This document shows, piece by piece, positions 1-12,082 of a stretch of 64,000 bases of DNA. The stretch's first letter is position 1, and every line of letters starts with the position of its first letter. Made by a program: the position numbers and the translations under genes. Origin of the DNA: Aristolochia californica (taxonomy: Eukaryota; Streptophyta; Magnoliopsida; Piperales; Aristolochiaceae); contig JARWKL010000065.1 of the NCBI GenBank assembly GCA_029961685.1, forward strand, positions 62,001 through 126,000, given 5' to 3'. The notes beneath the pieces are model-generated. The model searched no databases. It was given only the letters and a program-made list of their open reading frames with translations, and had not been told where the DNA came from.

Positions 1-3000
1 TGCAAAACCCAATATATAAAAACCAAAAAGAGTTTACAATCCTTAAAAATCATAGTTACTTTTTGGAATTATCTCTCTCAGTATTTGTACAATTCCATTT
101 TGGATGTTCAATATTTTTTTAAAACCAAACTTGACTTTTCACTCTCCCATTTTTCTCGTAAACAAAAAGACAAGGCAAATATATCACAAAAAAATGAAAA
201 TTTTATAGTTTATGAATGGAAAAAATTGACAAATTTAATAAATGTAATTGAAGAAAATTATTTCACAGACTAAAAATGAACACCAAAGTTTTGTTATCCA
301 ATTTTGGGAAATTCCACTAGAACAACTCCTAATAGCTTGGTGGAATTTTACAAGAAAGAGATTTCTAATTGATCCTAACATGTTTTAAATGTGGATATTC
401 ATGTCTGGAACATGTTGAAGATGCAAATGACCTAATGATCCAAAAATTAAAGCGATTAGAAAAATATAAATTCTCAAGTTAACGTGCAGTGGGATATTTA
501 CGAGAGCCAAGCAACCCACGTTTTACCTATTTTACAAAAAGTGGACCTAACAATCATAGATCATCGTAAATGTTTTGATCTATTAATGATGTGTAATGGC
601 TATAATTTTTGTTAGAAATGATCTATGGTTTGGAAGTCAACACGCAGTTAAAAATGCCTCGCCCTGCCTTTTCTATTGATTGCAAAATGAATATATAAAA
701 AAAAAAAAAGAGTATACAATCCTTAACAATGACTGACACTTTTTGGAATTATCTCTCTCAGTATTTGTACAATTCCATTTTGGATGTTCAATTTTTTTTC
801 AAATCCAAATTCTAGTTTTCACTCTCCCAATTTTCTCGTAAACAAAAACACAAGGCATTATATCACAACAAAATGAAAATTTTAGAGTTTATGTATGAAA
901 AAAATTGAAAACTATAATAAATTTAAGGGAAGAAAATTATTCCATTCACTAAAAATGAACATCAAAATGTTGTTATCCATGTTTGCCAAATTCCACTAGT
1001 ACATCCCCTAATTGTTTGGTGGAATTTTATAAGAAAGAGATTTCTAATTGATCCTAACATGTTTTAAATGATGACATGCATGCCTGAAACTTGTTGAAGA
1101 TGTAAATGACCTAATGATCCAAAAATTTTAAGGTGTAGAAAAAGTTAAATTCTCAAGTTATTGTGCGGTGGGATATTTACGAAAATAAAATTCTCAAGTT
1201 AACATGTGGGGGGATATTTACCAGAGCCAAACAACCCATTTTTTGCCTAGTTTACAAAAAGCGGACCTAACAATCATTGATCATAGTAAATGTTTTGATC
1301 TATTAATGAAGTGTAACAGCTAAAGTTTTTGGTAGAAATGACTTATGGTTTGGGAGTCAACACTCAGTTAAAAATGTCTGGCCCCCACCTTTTCCGATGA
1401 TTGTAAAACCCAATATATAAAAAACTAAAAGATTTTACAATCCTTCAAAATTATAGTTACTTTTTGGAATTATCTCTCTAAGTATTTGTACAATTCCATT
1501 TTGGATATTCAATTTTGTTTCAAATCCAAACTTGAGTTTTCGCTCTGCCTTTTTTCTCGTAAATAAAAAGATAAGGCAAAAAGATCACAACAAAATGAAT
1601 ATGTTAGATTTTATGCATGCAAAAAATTGAAAACTAAGTGAAGAAAAATTATTTCATGCGCTAAAAATGAACATCGAAGTTTTGTTATCGTTGTTTGCGA
1701 AATTCCACTAGTAGTTTTTTAAGGAAGAGATTTCTAATTGATCCAAACATGTCTTAAATGTAGATACGGATGCTTGAAACATGTTGAAGATGCAAATGAC
1801 TTAATGATCCAAAAATTTCAATGAGTAGAAAAACTTAAATTCTCAAGTTAACGTGTGGTGGGATATTTACCAAAGCCAAACAACCCACTTTTTGCCTATT
1901 TTACTAAAAGCAGACAAAACAATTATAGATCATTGTAAATGTTTTTATCGATTCATGATATGTAACAACTATAATTTTTGTTAGAAATGACTTATGGTTT
2001 GGGAGTTAACACTCAGTTAAAATTGCCTCGCCCCCCTTTTGCAACGATTGCAAAACCTAATATAAAAAAAACTAAAAGAGTTTAAAATCCTTAAGAATCA
2101 CTGACACTTTTTGGAATTATCTCTCTCAGTATTTGTACAATTCCATTTTCAATGTTCAATTTTTTTTCAAATCCAAACTTGAGTATTTACTCTCCCATAT
2201 TTGTCGTAAACAAAAAGATAAGGCAAATAGATCACAACAAAATAAAAATTTTAGAGTTTATGTATGCAAAAAATTGAAAACAATAATAAATGTAAGTGAA
2301 GAAAATTATTTCATGCACTAAAAATGAATACCAAAGTTTTCTTATCGATGTTTGGGAAATCCCACTAGTACAACCTCTAATAGCTTGGTGGAATTTTTTG
2401 AGAAAGAGATTTCTAATTGATCCTAACATGTTTTAAATGTGGATATGCATGCCTGAAAGATGTTGAAGATGAAAATGACCAAATGATCCAATAATTTCAA
2501 GGAGTAGAAAAAATTAAATTCTCAAGTTAACGTGCGGTGCAATATTTACCACAGCCAAACAACCCACTTTTTGCCTATTTTACAAAAAGAGGACCTAACA
2601 ATCTTAGATAATTGTAAATGTTTTGATCAATTAATGATGTGTAACGGCTATAATTTTTGTAGAAATGACTTATGGTTTGGGAGTCAACATAGTTAAAAAT
2701 GCCTTGCCCCCTCTTTTCTGATGATTGCAAAACCTAATATATTAATAAATAAAAGATTTTACAATTCTTAAAAATCACAGATAGTTTTTGGAATTATCTC
2801 TCTCAGCATTTGTGCACTTCTATTTTGGATGTTCAATTTTTTTTCAAATCCAAACAGGAGTTTTTATTCTCTCTTTTTTCTCGTAAACAAAAAGATACGG
2901 CAAAAATATATCACAACAAAAAGAAAATTTTAGATTTTATGTATGCAAAAAAATTGAAAACTAAGTAAAGAAAATTATTTCACGCACTAAAAATCAACAC

Positions 3001-3374
3001 CAAAGTTTCGTTGTCCATGTTTGGGAAATTCCACATGTACATGGCTTGGTGGAATTTTATAAGAAAGAGATTTCTAATTGATCCTAACATGTTTTAAATG
3101 ATGTATGCATGGCTGAAATATGTTGAAGATGCAACTCACCTAATGATCCAAAAATTTCAAGGTGCAGAAAAAATTAAATTCTCAAGTTAACGTGCGGTGG
3201 GATGTTTACCAGAGCAAAACAACCCACTTTTTGCCTATTTAACAAAAATGGACCAAACAATCATAGATCATCCTAAATGTTTTGATCGATTAATGATGTG
3301 TAACGGCTATATTTTTTGTTAGAAATGACTTAAGGTTTGGGAGTCAACACTTAGCTAAGAACGCCTCACCCCCT

Positions 3375-3390
3375 CCCCCCCCCCCACCCC
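3375..3390 (+). repeat. C-rich tract
   Basis: Eleven C followed by A and four C at the C-rich end of the monomer, preceded by a shorter CCCCCT segment. This is a moderate expansion in block A. Confidence 0.85.
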
Positions 3391-5378
3391 TTTTTGATGA
3401 TTGCAAAACCCAATATATGAAAAACTAAAAGAGTTTACAATGCTTTAAAATCACAGATAGTTTTTGGAATTACCTCTCTCAGTATTTGTGGGTTTCCATT
3501 TTGGATGTTTAAATTTTTTTCAAATCCAAACTTGAATTTCCATTCTCCCATTTTTCTCGTAAACAAAAAGATAAGGCAAATAGATCACAACAAAATAAAA
3601 AATTTTAAAGTTTATGTATGCAAAAAATTGAAAACTATAATAAATGTAAGTGAAGAAAATTATTTCATGCACTAAAAATGAACAATAAAGTTTTGTTATC
3701 CATGTTTGGGAAATTCTACTAATACCACCCCTAATAGCTTGGTGGAATTTTATAAGAAAGAGATTTGTAATTGATCGTATCATGTTTTAAATGGGATTTG
3801 CATGCCTGAAACATGTTGAAGATACAAAAGACCAAATGATTCAAAAATTTCAAGGAGTAGAAAAAATTAAAATCTCAAGTTAACTTGCGGTGGGATATTT
3901 ACTAGAGCCAAAACACCCACTTTTTGCCTATTTTACAATAAGCGGACCTAACAATCACAGAACATTGTCAATGTTTTGATCTATTAATTATGTGTAATAC
4001 CAATAATTTTTGTTAGAAATGACTTATGGTTTAGGAGTCCACAGAGTTAAAAATGCTTGTCACTCCCTTTTCCGATGTTGGCAAAACCTAATATATAAAA
4101 AACTAAAAGAGTTTACAATCCTTAAAAATCACAGATACTTTTTGGAATTATCTCTCTCAGTATTTTTACAATTCCATTTTGGATGTTCAATTTTTTTTCA
4201 AATTCAACCTTGAGTTTTAACTCTCCCATTTTTCTCGTATACAAAAAGATATGGCACATAGATCACAAGAAAATGAAATTTTTAGAGTTTATGTTTGCAA
4301 AAAATTGAAAACTATAATAAATGTAAGTGAAGAAAATTATTTCACGCACTACAAATGAACAACAAAGTTTTGTTATCCATGTTTGGGAAATTCCACTTGT
4401 ACAACCCCTAATAGTTTGGTGGAATTTTATAAGAAAGAGATTTATAATTGATCCTAACATGTTTTAAATGTGGATATGCATGCCTGAACATGTTGAATAT
4501 GCAAATGACCTAATGACCGAAAAATTTCAAGGTGTAGAAAAAATTAAATCCTCAACATAAACGTGGAGTGGGATATTTACCAGAGCCAAACAACCCACTT
4601 TTTGCCTATTTTACAAAAAAAGGACCTAATAATCATAGATATTCTTACATGTTTTGATCGTTTAATTATGTGTAATAGCTATAATTTTTGTTAGAAATGA
4701 CTTTTGGTTTTGAAGTCAACACTCAGTTAAAATGTCCCTACCCCCCCTTTTCTGATGACTGCAAAACCTAATATATAAAAAAACTAAAAGAGCTTACAAT
4801 CCTTAAAAATCACAGATTCTTTTTGGAATTATCTCTCTCAACATTTGTGCATTTTCATTTTTTTTGGTCAATTTTTTTTCCAATCCAAACTAGAGTGTTC
4901 ACTCTCTCAGTTTTCTCGTAAACAAAGAGATAAGGCAAATAGATCACAACAAAATGAAAATTTTAGAGTTTATGTATGCAAAAAATTGAAAACTATAATA
5001 AATGTAAGTGAAGAAAATTATTTCACGCTCTAAAAATGAACACCAAAGTTTTGTTATCCATGTTTGCGAAATTCCACTAGTACAAACCCAAATAGCTTCA
5101 TGGAATTTTATAAGAAATAGATTTCTAATTGATCCTAACATGTTTTAAAAGTAGATAAGATTGCCTGAAATATGTTGAAGATGCAATTGAGCTAAAGATC
5201 CAAAAATTTCATGGAGTAGCAAAAATTAAATTCTCTAGTAAACGTGTAGTGGGAAATTTACCAGAGCCAAACAACCCACTTTTTGTCTATTTTACAAAAA
5301 TCGGACCTAACTTTCATAGATCATCGTAAATATTTGAAATGACTTATGGTTTGGGAGTCAACACTCAATTAAAAATGT

Positions 5379-5399
5379 CCCCCCCCCCCCCCTTCCCCC
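5379..5399 (+). repeat. Poly-C tract (14 C, then TT, then 5 C)
   Basis: This is the only uninterrupted C run above 12 in block A, at the standard C-rich end of a monomer. The same monomer has lost about 60 bp just upstream, near 5,333, between the CATCGTAAAT and GAAATGACTT landmarks. Confidence 0.87.
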
Positions 5400-6766
5400 T
5401 TTTTTTGATGATTCCAAAACTTAATATATAAAAAATGAAAAGAGTTTACAATCCTTAAAAATCACAGATAATTTGAAATCATCTATCTTAGCATTTTTTC
5501 ATTTCCATTTTGGATGTTCAATTTTTTTTAAAATCCAAACCTGAATTTTCACTCTTCCATTTTTCTCGTAAACAAAAAGATAAGGCAAATAGATCATAAC
5601 AAAATGAAAAGTTTAGAGTTTATATATGCAAAAATTGAAAACTATAATGAATGTAAGTGAAGAAAATTATTTCATGCACTAAAAATGAACACCAAAGTTT
5701 TGTTATCCATGTTTGGGAAATTCCACTAGTACAACCCCTAATTGCTTGGTGGAATTTTATAAGAAAGAGATTTCTAATTGATCCTAACATATTTTAAATG
5801 TGGATATGCATGTCTGAAACATGTTGAAGATGCAAATGACCTAATGATCAGAAAATTTCATGTAGTAAAAAAAATTAAATTTTCAAGTTAACGTGGGGTG
5901 GGATATTTACTTGAGCCAAACAACCCAATTTTTTCCTATTTAAAAAAAAGCAGACCTAACCATCATAGATCATCATAAATGTTTTGGTTTATTAATAATG
6001 TGTAATGGCTACAATATTTGTTAGAAATGACTTATGGTTTAGGTGTCAACACTTAGTTAAAAATGCGCCGCCGCCTTTTTCGACGTTTACAAAACCTAAT
6101 ATTTAAAAAACTAAAAGATCTTACTATCCTTAAAAGTCACAGATACTTTTTGGAATTATCTCTCTCAGAATTTGTGCATTTCCATTTTGGATGTTCAATA
6201 TTTTTCAAATCCAAACTTGAGTTTTAACTCTCTCATTTTTCTCGTTGACAAAAAGATAAGTCAAATAGACCACAACAAAGTCAAAATTTTAGAGTTTATG
6301 TAGACAAAAAATTGAAAAATATAATAAATGTAAGCGAAAAAAATTATTTCACACACTAAAAATGAACACCAAAGTTTTGTTATCTATGTTTGGGAAATTC
6401 CACTAGTACAACCCCTAATAGGTTGGTGGAATTTTATAAGAAAGTGATTTCTAATTGATCCTAACATGTTTTAAATGTGGATATGCATGCCTGAAACAAG
6501 TTGAAGATGCAAATGACCTAATGATCTAAAAATTTCTAGGAGTAGAAAAAATTAAACTCTCAAGCTAACCAGTGGTGGGATATTTACCAGACCCATAAAA
6601 CCAACTTTTTTCCAATTTTGTAAAAAGAAGAGCTAACAATCATAGATCATCGTAAATATTTTGATCGATTAATGATGTGTAATGGCTATAATTTTTTTTG
6701 GAAATGACTTATGGTTTGGGAGTCAACACTCAGTTAAAAATGCCTCGCCCACTCTTTTTCGATGAT

Positions 6767-7444
6767 TGCAAAACCTAATATATAAAAAACTAAAAGAGTT
6801 TATAATCCTTAAAAATCACAAATACCTTTTGGAATTACCTCTCTCAGCATTTGGGCATTTCCATTTTGGATGTTCAATTTTTTTTCAAATCCTAACATGA
6901 GTTTTCACACTCCCTTTTTTCTCGTAAACTAAAAGATAAGGAAAATAGATCACAACTAAATAAAAATTTAAGAGTGTATGTATGCAAGTAATATAAAACT
7001 ATAATAAATTGAGAGAAGAAATTATTTCACCTATTATAAATGAACTCCATAGTTTTTTTATCCATATTTGGGAAATGCCACTTGTACAACCCCTAATAGC
7101 CTTGTGGAATTTTATAAGAAAGAGATTTCTAATATATCCTAACATGTTTTAAATGTGGATATGCATGCCTGAAATATGTTTAAGATGCAAATGACCTAAA
7201 GATCCAAAAATTTCAAGGAGTAGAAAAAATTAAATTCTCAAGTTAACATGCGGTGGGATATTTACCAGAGCCAAACAACCCACTTTTTGCCTATTTTACA
7301 AAAAGCGGACCTAACACTCATAGATTATCCTAAATGTTTTGATCGATTAATGATGTGTAAAGGCTACAATTTTTGTCAGAAATGACTTATATTTTGGGAA
7401 TCAACTCTCAGTTAAAAAAGCATCACCGCCCCTTTTGCGATGAT
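6767..7444 (+). repeat. Representative satellite monomer with landmarks
   Basis: This full-length 678-bp copy is given as a reference for the unit. In order it holds: the anchor TGCAAAACC; a TATATAAAAA-like run (about 6,779-6,788); a T8 tract after GTTCAA (6,878-6,885); an A-rich central part; the CCACTTGTACAACCCCTAAT landmark region (about 7,078-7,097); the GCATGCC landmark (about 7,161); the inverted repeat CTTTTTG / CAAAAAG (7,283-7,305); a GATCGATTAATGATG segment; and a short C-rich end. The alternating T- and A-tracts suggest intrinsically curved DNA, which is inference. The start was chosen to match the first base of the window and has no biological meaning. Confidence 0.93.
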
Positions 7445-7969
7445 TGCAAAACCTAATATATAAAAAACTAAAAGAGTTTAAAATCCTTAAATATCATAGA
7501 TACTTTTTGGCATTATCTCTCTCCGCATTTGTGCATTTTTCCGTTTTGGTTGTTCAATTTTTTTTCAAATCCAAACTTGAGTTTTCACTCTCCCATTTTT
7601 CTTGTAAACAAAAAGATAAGGCAAATAGGTCACAACAAAATGAAAATTTTAGAGTTTATGCATGCAAAAAAAACTTTAATAATTCTAAGTGAAGGAAATT
7701 ATTTCACGCTCTAAAAATGAACACCAAAGTTTTGTTATCCATGTTTGGAAAATTCCACTCGTACAACCGCTAATAGCTTGGTGGAATTTTATAAGAAAGA
7801 AATTTCCACTTTTTGCCTATTTTACAAAAAGCAGCCTACTAATCATAGATCATCTTCAATGTTTTGATCGATTAATGATGTGTAACGGGTACAATTTTTG
7901 TTAGAAATGACTTATGGTTTGGGAGTCAACACTCAGTTAAAAATACCTTGCCCCCCCTTTTCCAATGAT
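7445..7969 (+). repeat. Truncated monomer (internal deletion of about 150 bp)
   Basis: This copy is only 525 bp. At about 7,801-7,806 the sequence jumps from the AAGAAAGA landmark straight to TTCCACTTTTTGCC. That removes the GCATGC landmark and the stretch up to the inverted repeat. The right side of the junction lies immediately at the left arm of the inverted repeat. Confidence 0.88.
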
Positions 7970-8628
7970 TGCAAAACCTAATATATAAAAAACTAAAAGA
8001 GTTTACAATCCTTCAAAATCATAGATACTTTTTGGAATTATATCTCTATGCATTTGTGCATTTCCATTTTGGACGTTAATTTTTTTTTCAAATCCAAACT
8101 TGAGTTTTCACTCTCCCATTTTTTCGTAAAAAAAAAGACAAGGCAAAAAGATCACATCAAAATTAAACTTTTAGAGTTTTTGTATGCAAAAATATAAAAT
8201 AAGTGAAGAAAATTATGTCATGCACTAAAAATGAACACCAAAGTTTTGTTATCCAATTTTGGGAAATTCCACTAGTACAACCCCTAATAGCTTGGTGCAA
8301 TTTTATAAGAAAGAGATTCTAATTGATCCTAACATGTTTTAAATGTGGATATGCATGCTTGAAACACGTTGAAGATGAAAATGACCTAATGATCCGAAAA
8401 TTTGGAGTAGAAAAAACAAATTCTCAAGTTATCGTGCAGTGGGATTTTACTAGTGCCAAACAACCCACTTTTCGCCTATTTTAAAAAAAGTGGAGCTAAC
8501 AATCAAAGATCATCATAAATTTTTTTATTGATTAATGATGTGTAACAACTACAATATTTGTTAGTAATGACTTACGGTTTGGGATTCAACACTCAGTCAA
8601 AAATGCCTCGGCCCCCTTTTTCGATGAT

Positions 8629-9150
8629 TGCAAAACCTAATTTTTAAAAATCTAAAAGATTTTACAATCCTTAAAAATCACCGATACTTTTTGGAATTAT
8701 CTCTCTCATCATTTGTGCATTTCCATTTTGGATGTTCAATTGTTTTTTAAATCCAAACTTGAGTTTTCACTCTCCCATTTTTCTCGTAACCAAAAAGATA
8801 AGGCAAATAGATCACAACAAATGTATATTTTAGAGTTTATGTACGAAAAAAAAACTATAATAAATGTAAGTGAAGAAAATTATTTCACGCACCAAAATGA
8901 ACACCAAATTTTTGTTATCCATGTTTTGGAAATTCCACTAGTACAACCCCTAATAGCTTGGTGGAATTTTATAAGAAAGAGATTTCTAATTGATCCTAAC
9001 ATGATTTAAATGTGTATATGCATGCTTGAAACATTTTAAAGATGCAAATGACCTAATGATCTATAAATTTGAAGGAGTAGAAAAAAAATTCTCAAGTTAA
9101 CGCGTAGTGGGATATTTTATCTGTGCCAAACAACCGACTTTTTCGATGAT
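8629..9150 (+). repeat. Truncated monomer (terminal deletion of about 150 bp)
   Basis: This copy is 522 bp. At about 9,137-9,144 the left arm of the inverted repeat (ACTTTTT) is fused directly to the CTTTTTCGATGATTG of the next monomer boundary. Both parental sites contain a CTTTT-like run, so slippage or microhomology-mediated loss is a reasonable explanation. The right arm of the inverted repeat and the GATCGATTAATG segment are lost. Confidence 0.87.
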
Positions 9151-10732
9151 TGCAAAACCTAATATTTAATAATCTAAAAGATTTTAAAATCCTTAAAAAT
9201 CATAGATACTTCTCTCTCAACATTTCTGCATTTCCATTTTGGATGTTCAATTTTTTTTCAAATGCAAACTTGAGTTTTCACTCTCCCATTTTTCTTGTAG
9301 AAAAAAATATAAGGCAAATAGACCACAACAAAGTGAAAATTTAGAGTTTATGTACACAAAAAAATTTAAAATTTTAATAAATGTAAGTGAAGAAAATTAT
9401 TCCAAGTACCAAAAATGAACCCCAAAGTTTTGTTATCTTTGTTTTGGAAATTCAACTAGAACAACCCCTAATAGCTTGGTGGAATTTTATAAGAAAGAGA
9501 TTTCTAATTGATCCTAACACGTTTTAAATGTGGATATGCATGCCTGAAGCATGTTGAAGATGCAAATGACCTAATGATAGGAAAATTTCATAGAGTAGAA
9601 AAAATTAAACTCTCAAGCTAATCTGCGGTAGGATATTTACCAGGGCCAAACAACCCACTTTTTGCCTATTTTACAAAAAGTGGACCAAACAATCATAGAT
9701 CATCTAAATGTTTTGATCAATTAATGATGTGTAACGGCTATATTTTTTTGTCATAAATGACATATGGTTTGGGAGTCAACACTCAGTTAAAAATGCTTCA
9801 CTCCTCATTTCTGATGATCGCAAAACCTAATATATAAAAAACTAAAAGAGTTTACAATCCTTAAAAATCACAGATACTTTTTGGAATTATCTCTCTCAGC
9901 ATTTGTGCATTTCCATTTTGGATGCTCAATTTTTTTTCAAATCCAAACTTGAGTTTTCACTCTTCCATTTTTCTCTTAAACTAAAAGGTAAGGCAAATAG
10001 TTTACAACAAAATGAAAATTTATGAGTTTATGTATGAAAAAAATAGAAAAATATAATAAATGTGAGTGAAGAAATTTATTTCACCCACTAAAAATGAACA
10101 CCAAAGTTTTGTTATCCATGTTTGGGAAATTCCACTTGTACAACCCCTAATAGCTTGGTGAAATTTTATAAGAAAGAGATTTCTAATTGATCCTATCATG
10201 TTTTAAATTTTGATATGCATGCCTGAAACATGTTGAAGATGCAAATGACCTTATGATCCAAATATTTCAAGGAGTAGAAAAAATTAAATTTTCAAGTTAT
10301 CATGCAGTGGGATTTTACCAGGGTAGGGCCAAACAACCCACTTTTTGCCTATTTACAAAAAGCGGACTAAAAATCTTAGATCATCATAAATGTTTTGATC
10401 GATTAATGATGTGTTATTGCTATAATTTTTGTTAGAAATGACATATGGTTTGGGATTCAATCCAATTTTTTGATGATTGCAAAACTTAATATATAAAAAA
10501 TTAAAAGAGTTTACAATCCTTAAAAATCACATACACTATTTGGAATTACCTCTCTCAGCATTTTTGCATTTCCTTTTTGGATGATCAATGCTTTTTCAAA
10601 TCCAAATTTGTATTTTCACTCTCCCATTTTTCTCGTAAACTAAAAGATAAGGCAAATAGATCACAAAAAAAATGAAAATCTTAGAGTTTATGTATGCCAA
10701 AAATTGAAAACTATAATAAATGTAAGTGAAAA

Positions 10733-11170
10733 AAATTATGTCAGGCACTAAAAATGAACACCAAACTTTTGTTATCCTTGTTTGGGAAATTCCACTACTA
10801 CAACCCCTAATAGCTTGGTAGAATTTTATTAGAAAGAAATTTCTAAATGATCCTAACATGTTTTAAATGTGGATATGCATGCCTAAACATGTACAAGATG
10901 CAAATGACCTAATGATATATTTCATGGAATAGATAAAATTGGGGGAATTTTAAGGATATGCATGCCTGAAACATTCATAGAAATTATGTCAGGCACTAAA
11001 AATGAACACCAAACCTTTGTTATCCTTCTTTGGGAAATTCCACTAGTACAACCCCTAATTGCTTGGTGGAATTTTATAAGAAAGAGATTTCTAATGGATC
11101 CTAACATGTTTTAAATGTGGATATGCATGCCTTAAACATGTTGAAGATGCAAATGACCTAATGATCTAAA
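10733..11170 (+). repeat. Local partial-monomer duplication (offset 248 bp)
   Basis: The interval between anchors 10,478 and 11,406 is 928 bp because the central part of the monomer occurs twice. Both copies share the rare variant GTCAGGCACTAAAAATG (around 10,740 and 10,988) and CCAAAC followed by TTTGTTATCCTT, so one was copied from the other. The join, about 10,920-10,980, is scrambled: it holds a short stretch with GGGGGAATTTTAAGG and a repeated GCATGCCTGAAACATT. The two copies have since diverged at several sites, so the event is older than the 2.37 kb duplication. Confidence 0.85.
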
Positions 11171-11241
11171 AATTTCAAGGAGAAGAAAAAATTAAATTCT
11201 CAAGTTAACGCGCGGTGGGATATTTACTCGAGCCAAACAAC

Positions 11242-11270
11242 CCACTTTTTGCCTATTTTACAAAAAGTGG
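11242..11270. other. Conserved inverted repeat (example with perfect 10-bp arms)
   Basis: CCACTTTTTG (11,242-11,251) and CAAAAAGTGG (11,261-11,270) are exact reverse complements separated by 9 bases. The inner 7-bp arms CTTTTTG / CAAAAAG occur in most monomers of all three blocks. The outer three base pairs are complete where the right arm ends GTGG and have one mismatch where it ends GCGG. Other perfect copies are at 48,946-48,974 and 57,557-57,585. The element could extrude as a cruciform or form a hairpin in a transcript. It lacks the terminal U-run context that would make it a bacterial terminator, and no gene is nearby. Confidence 0.85.
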
Positions 11271-12062
11271 ACCAAACAATCATAGATCATCGTAAATTTT
11301 TTTATCAATTAAAGATGTGTAATGGCTAGAATTTTTGTTAGAAATGACTTATGGATTAGGAATAAACACTAAGTTAAAAATGCCTCCCCTCCCTTTTCCG
11401 ATGATTGCAAAACCTAATATTAAAAACTAAAAGAGTTTACAATCCTTAAAAATTGTAGATACTTTTTGGAATTATCTCTCTCAGCATTTGTTCATTTCCA
11501 TTTTGGAAGTTCAATTTTCTTTCAAATCCAAACATGAGTTTTCACTCACCCATTTTTCTTGTAAACAAAAAGATAAGGCAAATAGATCACAACAAAAGCA
11601 AAATTTTAGAGTTTATGTATGCTAAAAATTGAAATATATAATAAATGTAAGTGAAGAAAATTATTTCGCGCACTAAGAATGAACACCAAAGTTTTGTTAT
11701 CCATCTTTGGGAAATTCCACAAGTACAACCCCTAATAGCTTGGTGGACTTTTATAAGAAAGAGATTTCTAATTGATCCTAACATGTTTTAAATGTGGATA
11801 TGCATGCCTGAAAAAAGTTGAAGATGCAAATGACCTAATGATCCAAATAATTCAAGGAGTAGAAAAAATTAAATTCTCAAGTTAACGTGCGGTGGGATAT
11901 TTACCAGGGCCAAACAACCCACATTTTGCCTTCTTTACAAAAAGCAGACCTAACAATCATAGATCATCGAAAATGGTTTGATCGATTAATGATGTGTTAC
12001 GGCTATAATTTTTGTTAGAAATGACTTATAGTTTGGGAGTCAACACTCACTTAAAAAAGCCT

Positions 12063-12082
12063 CCCCCACCCCCCCACCCCCC
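12063..12082 (+). repeat. Interrupted C-rich tract
   Basis: This is the longest C-rich end in the second half of block A: runs of 5, 7 and 6 C separated by single A. It sits at the usual place between the AAAAA-GCCTC landmark and TTTTCC-ATGATT. Confidence 0.85.

Noticed and set aside
85..273. Forward-strand ORF family of about 62 codons (first copy here; about two dozen intact relatives, with minus-strand counterparts in block C)
   Set aside because: It repeats with the satellite period and is broken by stops or frameshifts in most monomers. It has no consistent start context and matches no protein family I know. It is a stop-poor stretch of the repeat.
2232..2429. Reverse-strand ORF family of about 65 codons, intact in roughly 27 monomers
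   Set aside because: It overlaps the forward family on the opposite strand of the same DNA and is lost by indels in most copies. Similarity between copies is fully explained by their being satellite monomers. A dN/dS test on all copies would be decisive; a clear deficit of non-synonymous changes would reopen the question.
11242..11270. Rho-independent terminator
   Set aside because: The stem is AT-rich, is not followed by a T-run, recurs in every monomer and follows no gene. It is better described as a conserved inverted repeat.
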